Assembly: GCA_045599035.1 (NCBI GenBank)
Contig: JAZRVI010000005.1
Location: forward strand, 1 to 29,336
From: CATZDY01 sp045599035
GTDB taxonomy: Bacteria > Bacillota > Desulfotomaculia > Desulfotomaculales > Desulfocucumaceae
Direction of reading: 5' to 3'
Length of the DNA: 29,336 bases
This document shows positions 23,525-29,336 of the stretch, piece after piece. Position numbers and translations under genes: made by a program. The notes under the pieces are model-generated. The model was not told where the DNA came from. It ran no database searches and saw only the letters and a list, made by a program, of their open reading frames with translations. The first letter of the stretch is position 1. The number at the start of each line of letters is the position of its first letter.

Positions 23525-24202
23525 CTAACCAAAAATATAATCGTACAATTCAAACGGCTGCATATACTGGCCATCCTTATAGGCTCTCATATTGCCGGAA
23601 GCAATTTCGTCAATCAAGATAACTCCATCTTCGGTCTGTCCAAATTCAAATTTAATATCATACAAATCTACGCCTTTTTCTTTTAAAGCCTCGGCCACAA
23701 TCTTGGTAATCTGGCGAGTAGCTTCCGCAATAGCTTCATATTGCTCGGCACTCATAATACCCAAAACAATCAAGCCGTCTTTGGTAACCAGAGGATCTTC
23801 CCTGGCATCATCTTTAAAAGTCATTTCCACATAAGCTGGAAGCTCGGCTCCTTCTTCAATATAATCTCCATAACGGCGGAAAAAACTGCCTACGGCTCGA
23901 TAACGGCAAATTACTTCCAGACCCTTGCCAAAAACCCTGGTCGGAATTACTTCCATTAAGCCCTCATCCAGATTGGAGCTAATGTAATGGGTTTTGATTC
24001 CAGCAGCGGCCAGCTTTTCAAAGAAAAATACCGTCATTCGCAAATTGGCTTTGCCAACACCTTCCACACTAAGACCGATGGTATTGGAACCAGGATCAAA
24101 AACTCCGTCTGCTCCTGTCATGTCGTCTTTGAATTTCAGCATATAATTGCCGTTTTCCAATTTAAAGACATCTTTGGTCTTGCCCGTGTAGACTTTTTGC
24201 AT
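23525..24202 (-). CDS. purC: SAICAR synthetase (phosphoribosylaminoimidazole-succinocarboxamide synthase)
   Basis: The 225-residue product joins aspartate to CAIR with ATP in de novo purine synthesis. Landmarks are YTGKTKDVF (about 5-13), VICRYRAVGSFFRRYG and the C-terminal IDEIASGNMRAYKDG. It is slightly short for the family (about 235-240). I start it at ATG 24202 (MQKVYTGKTKDVF), with AAGGAGG about ten bases upstream; a longer in-frame reading has no ribosome site. It stands alone, apart from other pur genes. Its leader contains a hairpin followed by T7 and a possible upstream ORF (see separate entries). Confidence 0.92.
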   Translation of the reverse strand: MQKVYTGKTKDVFKLENGNYMLKFKDDMTGADGVFDPGSNTIGLSVEGVGKANLRMTVFFFEKLAAAGIKTHYISSNLDEGLMEVIPTRVFGKGLEVICRYRAVGSFFRRYGDYIEEGAELPAYVEMTFKDDAREDPLVTKDGLIVLGIMSAEQYEAIAEATRQITKIVAEALKEKGVDLYDIKFEFGQTEDGVILIDEIASGNMRAYKDGQYMQPFELYDYIFG

Positions 24203-24311
24203 TGAATAATTTCCTCCTTGTTTGTGCATCGGGGTTGGGAAACAACCACTCCAGCTTAACTTGAAAAGTTGCAAAAAAGGAATAAAAAAACTGACAACCT
24301 CCTTCAGTCAT
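24162..24311 (-). CDS. Possible upstream ORF in the purC leader
   Basis: ATG 24311 has GGGAGGGG eight bases upstream and opens 49 codons in a frame different from purC, ending about 40 bases inside purC. The first seven codons overlap the terminator-like hairpin at 24291-24314, so translation would disrupt it. The peptide (starting MTEGGCQFFYSFF) matches nothing I know. This may be a regulatory leader or a chance ORF. Confidence 0.25.
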   Translation of the reverse strand: MTEGGCQFFYSFFATFQVKLEWLFPNPDAQTRRKLFNAKSLHGQDQRCL

Positions 24312-24314
24312 CAG
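24284..24314 (-). terminator. Attenuator-like hairpin in the purC leader
   Basis: On the minus strand CTGATGAC and GTTGTCAG can form an eight-base stem (two wobble pairs) around TGAAGGAG, followed at once by TTTTTTT. It begins only about 15 bases after the expected transcript start and about 80 bases before the purC start, so purC expression would need read-through. Confidence 0.55.
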
Positions 24315-24336
24315 ATCTACCCCTCCCTTACTTTTG

Positions 24337-24364
24337 ATTATATCAGAGATTCAGGAAAAGTCAA
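24337..24364 (-). promoter_or_regulatory. Promoter of purC
   Basis: On the minus strand TTGACT (24364-24359) and TATAAT (24342-24337) are 16 bases apart, with TGA in front of the -10 (extended -10). The match is good despite the short spacer. Confidence 0.7.
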
Positions 24365-24450
24365 TTTTATTCAGCAATAAAGCTTAAATTTCTTTGGGAC
24401 TGCTGTTAATTTTGTTTGGAAAGGACAGACGGAAAAATTGACAGCAGGAT

Positions 24451-25044
24451 TTAGAACTTCCGTCTTAGCTCAACCAGTCTGCCCCAGATCTGAAAATATT
24501 TTGCTTCCAGAGAACTCACAAAAAGAGGATCGTAATCAGAGTTTTCCGCTAATAGCATAATTCCGCCGGAAATAGCTTTCAAACGCCGCAGAAAAACAGC
24601 CCCGCCCTGCCAGGAAACCGCTTTTATTTCGCCATCCTGCCATTCTTGTTCCCGGCGAATAATGACCACATCTTTGGCCAAAATTTTGGGAGCCATGCTG
24701 TTATCGGACACTACAAAAGCTAAATATTCCCCTTTTTGAGCTAATTGAGGTGAGATTTCCTCCTGATCCACAATCTCAGCTTTTTCTAACTCCTCAGCCA
24801 AACTGGGATAACAAGCATAAACCGGAATCCAAAGACTGCCCACTACCGACGGATCCTTTTCTCTGCCCAACAAATAATCAACCGATACTTCAAAAATTTC
24901 AGCCATAGTTTGCAGAGCTTCCCCAGTCAAGGGAATTTTTTGATTTTCATATTTGGAGATGGTGGATCTTTTGACTCCCAAACGAAATGCCAAATCCTCC
25001 TGCTTCCAGCCTTTTTCTTTTCTTAATTGAGCGATTACATTCAA
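24451..25044 (-). CDS. XRE/S24-type (LexA/CI-like) transcriptional repressor, probably not self-cleaving
   Basis: The 197-residue product has an N-terminal helix-turn-helix (about 1-60: LRKEKGWKQEDLAFRLGV, then RSTISKYENQ) and a C-terminal S24 domain. The catalytic serine position reads SDNSMAP (S116). Aligned with LexA, the general-base lysine of the TVKRL motif falls on R153 (FLRRL), and the usual Ala-Gly or Cys-Gly cleavage pair after IPVY is missing (IPVYACYPSLA). So autoproteolysis is doubtful, and induction probably works another way. The start is TTG 25044 behind AGGGGGAA. It is divergent from the histidine kinase gene, with two related palindromes between them. Confidence 0.85.
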   Translation of the reverse strand: MNVIAQLRKEKGWKQEDLAFRLGVKRSTISKYENQKIPLTGEALQTMAEIFEVSVDYLLGREKDPSVVGSLWIPVYACYPSLAEELEKAEIVDQEEISPQLAQKGEYLAFVVSDNSMAPKILAKDVVIIRREQEWQDGEIKAVSWQGGAVFLRRLKAISGGIMLLAENSDYDPLFVSSLEAKYFQIWGRLVELRRKF

Positions 25045-25067
25045 AAGAACTTTTCCCCCTTGCCAAA

Positions 25068-25082
25068 TATCCTGACAGGAAT
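25068..25082. promoter_or_regulatory. Operator candidate 2 (repressor-proximal)
   Basis: TCCTG-A-CAGGA is a perfect 5+1+5 palindrome (25070-25080). In register it shares 11 of 15 bases with the site at 25130-25144. It lies about 25 bases before the repressor start, suited to autorepression. Confidence 0.5.
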
Positions 25083-25129
25083 CTACTTTTTATTTAGACG
25101 CTCATTTTGTAGAAAAAGTTCCTATATAA

Positions 25130-25162
25130 GTTCTTGACAGGAACCTTTTGGCGGTTTAAAAT
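25130..25162 (+). promoter_or_regulatory. Histidine-kinase promoter with embedded operator candidate 1
   Basis: TTGACA (25134-25139) and TAAAAT (25157-25162) are 17 bases apart. The -35 lies inside the imperfect palindrome GTTCTTGACAGGAAC (25130-25144; outer arms GTTC/GAAC). A protein bound there would block this promoter. The adjacent repressor is the obvious candidate. Confidence 0.6.
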
Positions 25163-25335
25163 ATTTTTAATTAAAACTTTCCCTTTTCTGTGAATAATAT
25201 TCCGGATTGCAGCCAAAGAAAACGAACTTTGGATCTTCCAGCCACAACAGTCACAACGAACAAACTATTCAAACAGCTTAACCATGTTTTCATTAGTTTT
25301 CATTAAAAGACAAATAATCCATTGGAGTGAATTAA
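25163..25335. other. Long leader of the histidine kinase gene
   Basis: There are about 165 untranslated bases between promoter and start. I see a 10-base tandem duplication (TTTTCATTAG/TTTTCATTAA near 25287-25306) and CACAAC repeated at about 25242-25257, but no recognised riboswitch and no terminator. A 19-codon ORF from ATG 25284 overlaps the kinase start but has no ribosome site. Confidence 0.35.
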
Positions 25336-26631
25336 TTGATTAAATATAAAACCACCAAAAAGCTTAAATTACTTCGCAAGGAACAAAACCGGCTTCCTGA
25401 ACTTTGCCGCCAGCTCAATAAGGCCAGACAAGCTAATTTGGCCAAATCCAATTTTATCTCGAATGTTTCTCACGATTTGAGGGTTCCCATGCACAGCATT
25501 TTGGGCATGACCAGCTTGGCCAACCTTTATCTGGAAGACCCTCAGCGTTTGCAGGAATGCTTAAATAAAATTACCCAAGCTTCTCAGCAGCTCTTGCAAT
25601 TGGTCAATGAAGTGCTGGACATCTCCAAAATTGAAGCCGATAAACTAGAATTAAACGAAATAAATTTTAAATTGGAAGATTTAGTAGAAAATCTGAAATT
25701 GAACTTTGCAGGTCAGACTCCCCAACTGTTCATCAAAAATCAGGTGGACAAAAATTGTCTTGTTCGAGGAGATCAACTCAAAATTCACCGTATTCTCAGC
25801 AATCTTTTGGGCAATGCCCGCAAATTTACCCCTCCGGAAGGCCGGGTGGAATTTTCCATCCAGTCATTGGGCAAATTAAATTCCCATTGGGAAGCCTTTA
25901 AATTTCAGGTCAAAGATAACGGAATTGGTATTAAGAGCGAATTTTTGGACAATATTTTTCAGCCTTTCAGCCGTCAGGACAACCTCCAGGAAGGTTATGG
26001 TCTGGGCATGAGCATTACCCAAAAGCTGGTAGAATTTTTGGGCGGAGAACTTCGCATTAACAGCCAGCCTGGCTTGGGTACTACAGTCAGCCTAATCTTA
26101 AATTTACAAACTTTTGATCAGGAAGAAATTTTATATCATTTGAACCCCCCTCAGACAATCATCGAAGTTAGAGAAGATCTTTCCCCTTACCAAGCAACAA
26201 AAAAAATACTTTTGGTTGATGATAATCAGTTAAACCTGGAGATTACTTCTGAATTTTTGCAACTGGAAGGTTTTACAGTGGATATAGCCCACAATGGTTC
26301 TGAAGCAGTAGAAAAAATCCGAACTGCACCCGAATATTTTTATGACTTGATCTTAATGGATATAAAAATGCCCATTATGGATGGATATCAAGCGGCCAGA
26401 GCCATTCGCAAGCTCAACCGCCAGGACATTGCCCATCTTCCTATTATTGCCATGACCGCCAATGCATTCAAGCAGGATCAGGACAAAAGCAACCAATCCG
26501 GCATGGACTTTCATTTAAGCAAACCTATTGATTTTGCCACATTGAGCGAAACTCTGCAAAAATTTTTGGATAAATCGGAAAGCCTAGCCAGAAGCCAACG
26601 GGAGCAGTTTAATCTGACCTCCGGCCGATAA
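25336..26631 (+). CDS. Soluble hybrid histidine kinase with C-terminal receiver domain
   Basis: The 431-residue product has a short basic N-terminus that could be a coiled coil, and no membrane helix or recognisable sensor domain. HisKA domain: H46 in SNVSHDLRVP. ATPase domain: N-box around N156/N160 (LSNLLGNARKFTPP), KDNGIGI (193-199), GLGMSI (222-227). The receiver at about 289-415 shows D295, D296, phospho-acceptor D342 (LMDIKMPIMDGY), T374 and K396. There is no separate response regulator nearby, so it may relay to an unlinked Hpt or regulator. The start is TTG 25336 behind GGAG. Its last 48 bases overlap the convergent UPF0280 gene. Confidence 0.88.
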   Translation: MIKYKTTKKLKLLRKEQNRLPELCRQLNKARQANLAKSNFISNVSHDLRVPMHSILGMTSLANLYLEDPQRLQECLNKITQASQQLLQLVNEVLDISKIEADKLELNEINFKLEDLVENLKLNFAGQTPQLFIKNQVDKNCLVRGDQLKIHRILSNLLGNARKFTPPEGRVEFSIQSLGKLNSHWEAFKFQVKDNGIGIKSEFLDNIFQPFSRQDNLQEGYGLGMSITQKLVEFLGGELRINSQPGLGTTVSLILNLQTFDQEEILYHLNPPQTIIEVREDLSPYQATKKILLVDDNQLNLEITSEFLQLEGFTVDIAHNGSEAVEKIRTAPEYFYDLILMDIKMPIMDGYQAARAIRKLNRQDIAHLPIIAMTANAFKQDQDKSNQSGMDFHLSKPIDFATLSETLQKFLDKSESLARSQREQFNLTSGR

Positions 26632-27330
26632 TTGATCTCCCTTAATAGCCAAAGCTCCCCTGATTCCTGGAATGCTCAAGGCAAAGTCCACCGCTTTCGC
26701 CAAATCGCCATTCTGTTTAATCCGGTTGCCGGTAGCTGTGGCTACTGCATCTGCCAAAGCCGTTGAACCGGACAAAATTACCACCGCATCCGCCAAGCCA
26801 TAGCTCAAAGAATGACCAACGGTTCCAGAGGAAGTACAAATACCCAGCGGAGTCCAGGCAGGAGCTATTTCCAAAGCCAAACGGTGAGAAAAAACCGAAT
26901 TGCCGGCATAAATTCCAATTAAACGGCGAATTTGGCTTTTTAAAAAAATATCTCCCCCGTTTTCCACAATAACATCCCGGGAACGCCTGATCAACGCCTG
27001 CCCCATAGCCTGGGCAACAGCTCCAGCTACGGCAGCCATTGGCCCCACTCCTGCGGCCTGGCCTGCTTCAGCCATAATTTGAGCCAGCTCAGGAGCGGAA
27101 GCCAACGGTTCATAGGGAATCAAAGCTTTGCCAAAACCAGGATCCAGCAATAAATAGTCTTCCAAAGATCGCCTGATTTCCCGCAGCTTTTGCTCAGACC
27201 ATTTTTGTAATTCCGGACTAAAGCGATCCCGCCGGATTCCAATATCCAAATCGCTTTGCTGTTCTTGAATTTGAAAATGAATTAAATCCTGCTGCCGGTG
27301 CAATTGGCGGTAATTTCTTTGGAATTCCAT
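26584..27330 (-). CDS. UPF0280 (COG2122) protein of the homocysteine pathway
   Basis: The 248-residue product starts at ATG 27330 (MEFQRNYRQL), overlapping the ferredoxin stop codon as TAATG; a reading from 27375 would overlap the ferredoxin gene. UPF0280 proteins are distant ApbE-like folds. Signatures are VGPMAAVAGAVAQAMG and VIVENGGDIFL, with GICTSSGTVGHSLSYG toward the C-terminus. In Methanosarcina genetics a COG2122 protein supports homocysteine formation from aspartate semialdehyde together with a DUF39 protein and a NIL-ferredoxin. All three are encoded consecutively here, which supports the role. The biochemical step of this member is not firmly known. Confidence 0.88.
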   Translation of the reverse strand: MEFQRNYRQLHRQQDLIHFQIQEQQSDLDIGIRRDRFSPELQKWSEQKLREIRRSLEDYLLLDPGFGKALIPYEPLASAPELAQIMAEAGQAAGVGPMAAVAGAVAQAMGQALIRRSRDVIVENGGDIFLKSQIRRLIGIYAGNSVFSHRLALEIAPAWTPLGICTSSGTVGHSLSYGLADAVVILSGSTALADAVATATGNRIKQNGDLAKAVDFALSIPGIRGALAIKGDQLSAGGQIKLLPLASG

Positions 27331-27731
27331 TAAAAGCTCAACTCCATAGCCTTCAAAGGACAAGTCCGAACACAAAGTTTACAGACAATGCATTTGTCCG
27401 GATCAAAACAAACTTCCATTTTGGGACGCCGCAAATATAAGGCTCCGGTCGGACAAATCCCGGTGCAGGCTCCACACATAATACATTTATCATCATTGCG
27501 AATAACTTCGCTGTGCAAAGGCTTCACCGAAACACCCAACTGCTGCAAAAAGTCCAAACCCTCCTGACAGCGTTCCCCGCTAAGCTCCAAAACCAGAAAG
27601 CCTTCCTTTTGGGGATTGACATTTGCTTTTAAAATATTAAACTGCAGACCATAATCCTTAACCAACCGATAAACCAAAGGCTGATCCGAAATATCTGTAT
27701 TAAATCGTAAAACCACTTTCTGAATAGCCAA
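27330..27731 (-). CDS. NIL-domain ferredoxin of the homocysteine pathway
   Basis: The 133-residue product starts at TTG 27731, seven bases after GGAGG; a longer reading to 27770 would include its own ribosome site and overlap the upstream gene. Residues 1-75 are a NIL domain (named from the C-terminal substrate-sensing part of methionine ABC transporter ATPases). Two [4Fe-4S] motifs follow: C83, C86, C89, C93 (CIMCGACTGICP) and C114, C117, C120, C124 (CIVCKLCVRTCP). It should deliver the electrons needed for sulfur transfer by the DUF39 protein. It lies between the DUF39 and UPF0280 genes. Confidence 0.9.
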   Translation of the reverse strand: MAIQKVVLRFNTDISDQPLVYRLVKDYGLQFNILKANVNPQKEGFLVLELSGERCQEGLDFLQQLGVSVKPLHSEVIRNDDKCIMCGACTGICPTGALYLRRPKMEVCFDPDKCIVCKLCVRTCPLKAMELSF

Positions 27732-27759
27732 AGTTCTTCCTCCTTTACAATTTTCTGGA

Positions 27760-28953
27760 CTAACGAACAATTAATTTTTTCACCGGAATATGATCATCAG
27801 GATTGCCCAGTCTTTGCACTGGTTCGGTCAACAAAAATTCTCCTTTTTGAATCCAGTCCTTGAGGATTCCGGCAATTTCCAAAGCTTTGCTGTAACTGGA
27901 GAGAGGAGCTGTCGGCACTTCCCGGCCATCTATAACAATTTTGCCGGATTTCAGCTCGGCATAGCTTACCCAGGGATAACGGCTGGGAGTATGCACTTGA
28001 TAATCCTTGCCATAATCAATCACCTGGGTATATAAATCTGCGTCTTTGGCGGCTGCATAATGAACTACTTCTTCATTCAAAATCGGAATGGGAATTCCAA
28101 CGGCTACTGATAAAGTAGCTCCATAACCCAGATAACTGGTTCCTTTCAGCCATTTGGGAGACATTTGTTTTAAATCCCCAATTAAGGCCAAGGTACCGCC
28201 CGCCGGTCCCAAATTTCTGCCTTCTGCATCATGCTGGATTTCTGGAAAATGCTGGGTTCCATTCCAGGCTACATAGCCGATTCCACCGCCCAGAAAGATT
28301 CGAGTACCAATACCAATAGTTTTGAAGTAAGGATCTTTTAAAAGTGGACTGAGCTGACCAGCCGTAGAATAAGTAGCATTGCCCATATTCGGTTTCAGCA
28401 TTCCCATATAAGTATAAACCGTTCGATCCGTAGTATTAATGGCACAATTATAATTTTGATAACAGTTGCGGGGATTAAACAAAGTTGCTTCATTTAAGTC
28501 ATCAATGGTAATGGTAGTTTTCAGCTCGGTACGAGGATAACAGTCTGTGCCATAAGCCTTAGCTCTTAATTCAATTTCCTTGCCCGCCACCAATTCTTCA
28601 ATCAAATGCCCGCCACCATAACGAAATTGGCCGGGGTGCTTGCTGTTCAAAGGATCATCTTCTGGCAGCTCGGTGGCTCCCAAATAAGCATCCACCGCCG
28701 CAATTCCGGCATAAGCCGGAATATTATTTAACCAAACCTTACTCATTTTCATTTTGGGGTTAGAATGGCCAAAATTAAGGAATACTCCGGAAGAACACAT
28801 GGGAGCAAAGGTTCCGGTAGTTACCACATCAACTTCCTGAGCTGCTGCCGAAACTCCTTTTTGATCGACTAAATCAATTAATTCTTCCGCCGTAATAACC
28901 ACAGCGGTTCCGGCCTTAATTTTGGCATTAATTTCAGCAAAAGTTTTAGCCAT
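27760..28953 (-). CDS. Homocysteine biosynthesis protein (DUF39/COG1900)
   Basis: The 397-residue product belongs to the family shown in Methanosarcina to be needed for making homocysteine from aspartate semialdehyde and sulfide without O-acyl-homoserine. Conserved-looking features are TGTFAPMCSSGVFLNFGH (46-63, C53), KAYGTDCYPR (C138), NPRNCYQNYNCA, and glycine-rich IFLGGGIGYVAWNGTQH. C53 and C138 are candidates for the sulfur-carrying cysteines. ATG 28953 has AAGGAGCG upstream. It is the first gene behind a SAM-I riboswitch, and the NIL-ferredoxin gene follows after 28 bases. Confidence 0.92.
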   Translation of the reverse strand: MAKTFAEINAKIKAGTAVVITAEELIDLVDQKGVSAAAQEVDVVTTGTFAPMCSSGVFLNFGHSNPKMKMSKVWLNNIPAYAGIAAVDAYLGATELPEDDPLNSKHPGQFRYGGGHLIEELVAGKEIELRAKAYGTDCYPRTELKTTITIDDLNEATLFNPRNCYQNYNCAINTTDRTVYTYMGMLKPNMGNATYSTAGQLSPLLKDPYFKTIGIGTRIFLGGGIGYVAWNGTQHFPEIQHDAEGRNLGPAGGTLALIGDLKQMSPKWLKGTSYLGYGATLSVAVGIPIPILNEEVVHYAAAKDADLYTQVIDYGKDYQVHTPSRYPWVSYAELKSGKIVIDGREVPTAPLSSYSKALEIAGILKDWIQKGEFLLTEPVQRLGNPDDHIPVKKLIVR

Positions 28954-28977
28954 ATTAAATCGCTCCTTATATCTAAA

Positions 28978-29014
28978 CTTAAAAAGCCTCTTTCCTGAGA
29001 CAGAGAAGAGGCTT
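28978..29014 (-). terminator. Expression-platform terminator of the SAM riboswitch
   Basis: AAGCCTCTT (28984-28992) pairs with AAGAGGCTT (29006-29014), and on the minus strand a T run follows. The upstream arm CCTCTT can alternatively pair with AAGAGG at the 3' side of the aptamer P1 stem (about 29031-29036), giving the antiterminator. Confidence 0.85.
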
Positions 29015-29031
29015 GAGAAATCAAAACCATC

Positions 29032-29136
29032 CTCTTATCTCCCAGATTATTATCTGCAGGAATTGGCACCGGGCTTTATTGCAAAGCTGGTTGCCGGGCT
29101 TCTTTGGGCCTGTCCCTCCACCGCTCCGGATAAGAG
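29032..29136 (-). promoter_or_regulatory. SAM-I (S-box) riboswitch aptamer
   Basis: On the minus strand the P1 arms CTCTTATC and GATAAGAG close a 105-base element. Inside are the S-box blocks GAGCGGTGGAGGGACAGGCC, GAAGCCCGGCAACC and GGTGCCAATTCCTGCAGA in the expected order. SAM binding should stabilise P1, favour the terminator at 28978-29014 and switch off the homocysteine genes. Confidence 0.93.
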
Positions 29137-29148
29137 TGCTATAAAAAT

Positions 29149-29177
29149 AGTGTAGCAGTAAAATATAACTTTGTCAA
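29149..29177 (-). promoter_or_regulatory. Promoter of the SAM-riboswitch/homocysteine operon
   Basis: On the minus strand TTGACA (29177-29172) and TACACT (29154-29149) are 17 bases apart, with TGC before the -10 (extended -10). The transcript would start just before the aptamer. Confidence 0.75.
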
Positions 29178-29336
29178 TAAAACAAAATAGCTGATCACGG
29201 AAATCAATTTTCAAAATTCGAGGTGGTTTGGCACGAAAATTTTAGTTGTTTTTTCCACAAAAAACTTATCCAAGAGATAAAAATCATCAAAAATCAAGTC
29301 TAAAATATCAAAAAGTAGGGTGAATTTATCACTACA
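29178..29336. other. AT-rich end of the window without a visible gene
   Basis: I see no ORF with a ribosome site. A GTTTTTT/AAAAAAC-type stem can form near 29248-29266. The nearest gene to the right lies outside the window. Confidence 0.4.

Noticed and set aside
25284..25343. 19-codon ORF upstream of and overlapping the histidine kinase start
   Set aside because: There is no ribosome site before its ATG, and no hairpin or codon bias suggests a leader peptide.
29251..29259. TTTTCCACA, a match to the DnaA-box consensus, with TTATCCAAG nearby
   Set aside because: A single perfect match in AT-rich DNA is expected by chance; no cluster of boxes, no dnaA, dnaN or gid genes, and no AT-rich unwinding repeats accompany it.

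Overview
The window looks like chromosomal DNA of a strictly anaerobic, low-to-mid GC Firmicute (class Clostridia). The reasons are strong AGGAGG-type ribosome sites with many TTG/GTG starts, an RNase J, a SAM-I riboswitch, and a gene content of oxygen-sensitive enzymes: a trimeric NAD-linked [FeFe]-hydrogenase with all its maturases, a soluble heterodisulfide-reductase-like complex, and the anaerobic homocysteine pathway. The genus cannot be named from this sequence alone. No rRNA, tRNA, CRISPR array or transposase was seen.

Layout. 1-2059 is the only accessory-looking part. It holds a strong promoter and terminator with no ORF between them, a 64-residue membrane or exported peptide, and two 205-bp direct repeats (about 95% identical) that bracket a RelE/RelB-type toxin-antitoxin pair and a truncated acetyltransferase gene. 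2060-4377 (minus) carries RNase J and a ferritin-like diiron protein. 4496-6408 (plus) carries an iron-type alcohol dehydrogenase and a membrane-anchored metallophosphoesterase. 6460-15177 (minus) is a complete hydrogenase locus in transcription order hydC, hydB, hydA, a strong terminator hairpin, an unknown 142-residue gene, a TM1266-like regulator, hydE, hydG, hydF. 15399-18482 (minus) holds a CapD/EpsC-type sugar-nucleotide dehydratase and a membrane-anchored polysaccharide deacetylase. 18800-23423 (plus) is hdrCBA, where HdrA is a 1061-residue protein with two FAD modules. 23525-24202 (minus) is purC behind an attenuator-like leader. 24451-26631 holds a divergent pair: an XRE/S24-type repressor and a soluble hybrid histidine kinase that share operator-like palindromes. 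26584-28953 (minus) is the homocysteine triad (DUF39 protein, NIL-ferredoxin, UPF0280 protein) behind a SAM-I riboswitch.

How it works together. HydABC should interconvert H2 and reduced pyridine nucleotide, with or without ferredoxin; HydE, HydG and HydF build its H-cluster. HdrABC is a second flavin/FeS electron-transfer complex with no electron-input partner encoded here, so its substrate is open. The homocysteine triad makes homocysteine from aspartate semialdehyde and is switched off by SAM. The most unusual items are the HdrA fusion, the repressor/kinase pair whose repressor seems unable to self-cleave, the duplicated terminator segment around the toxin-antitoxin pair, and the unknown gene sitting behind a terminator inside the hydrogenase locus.
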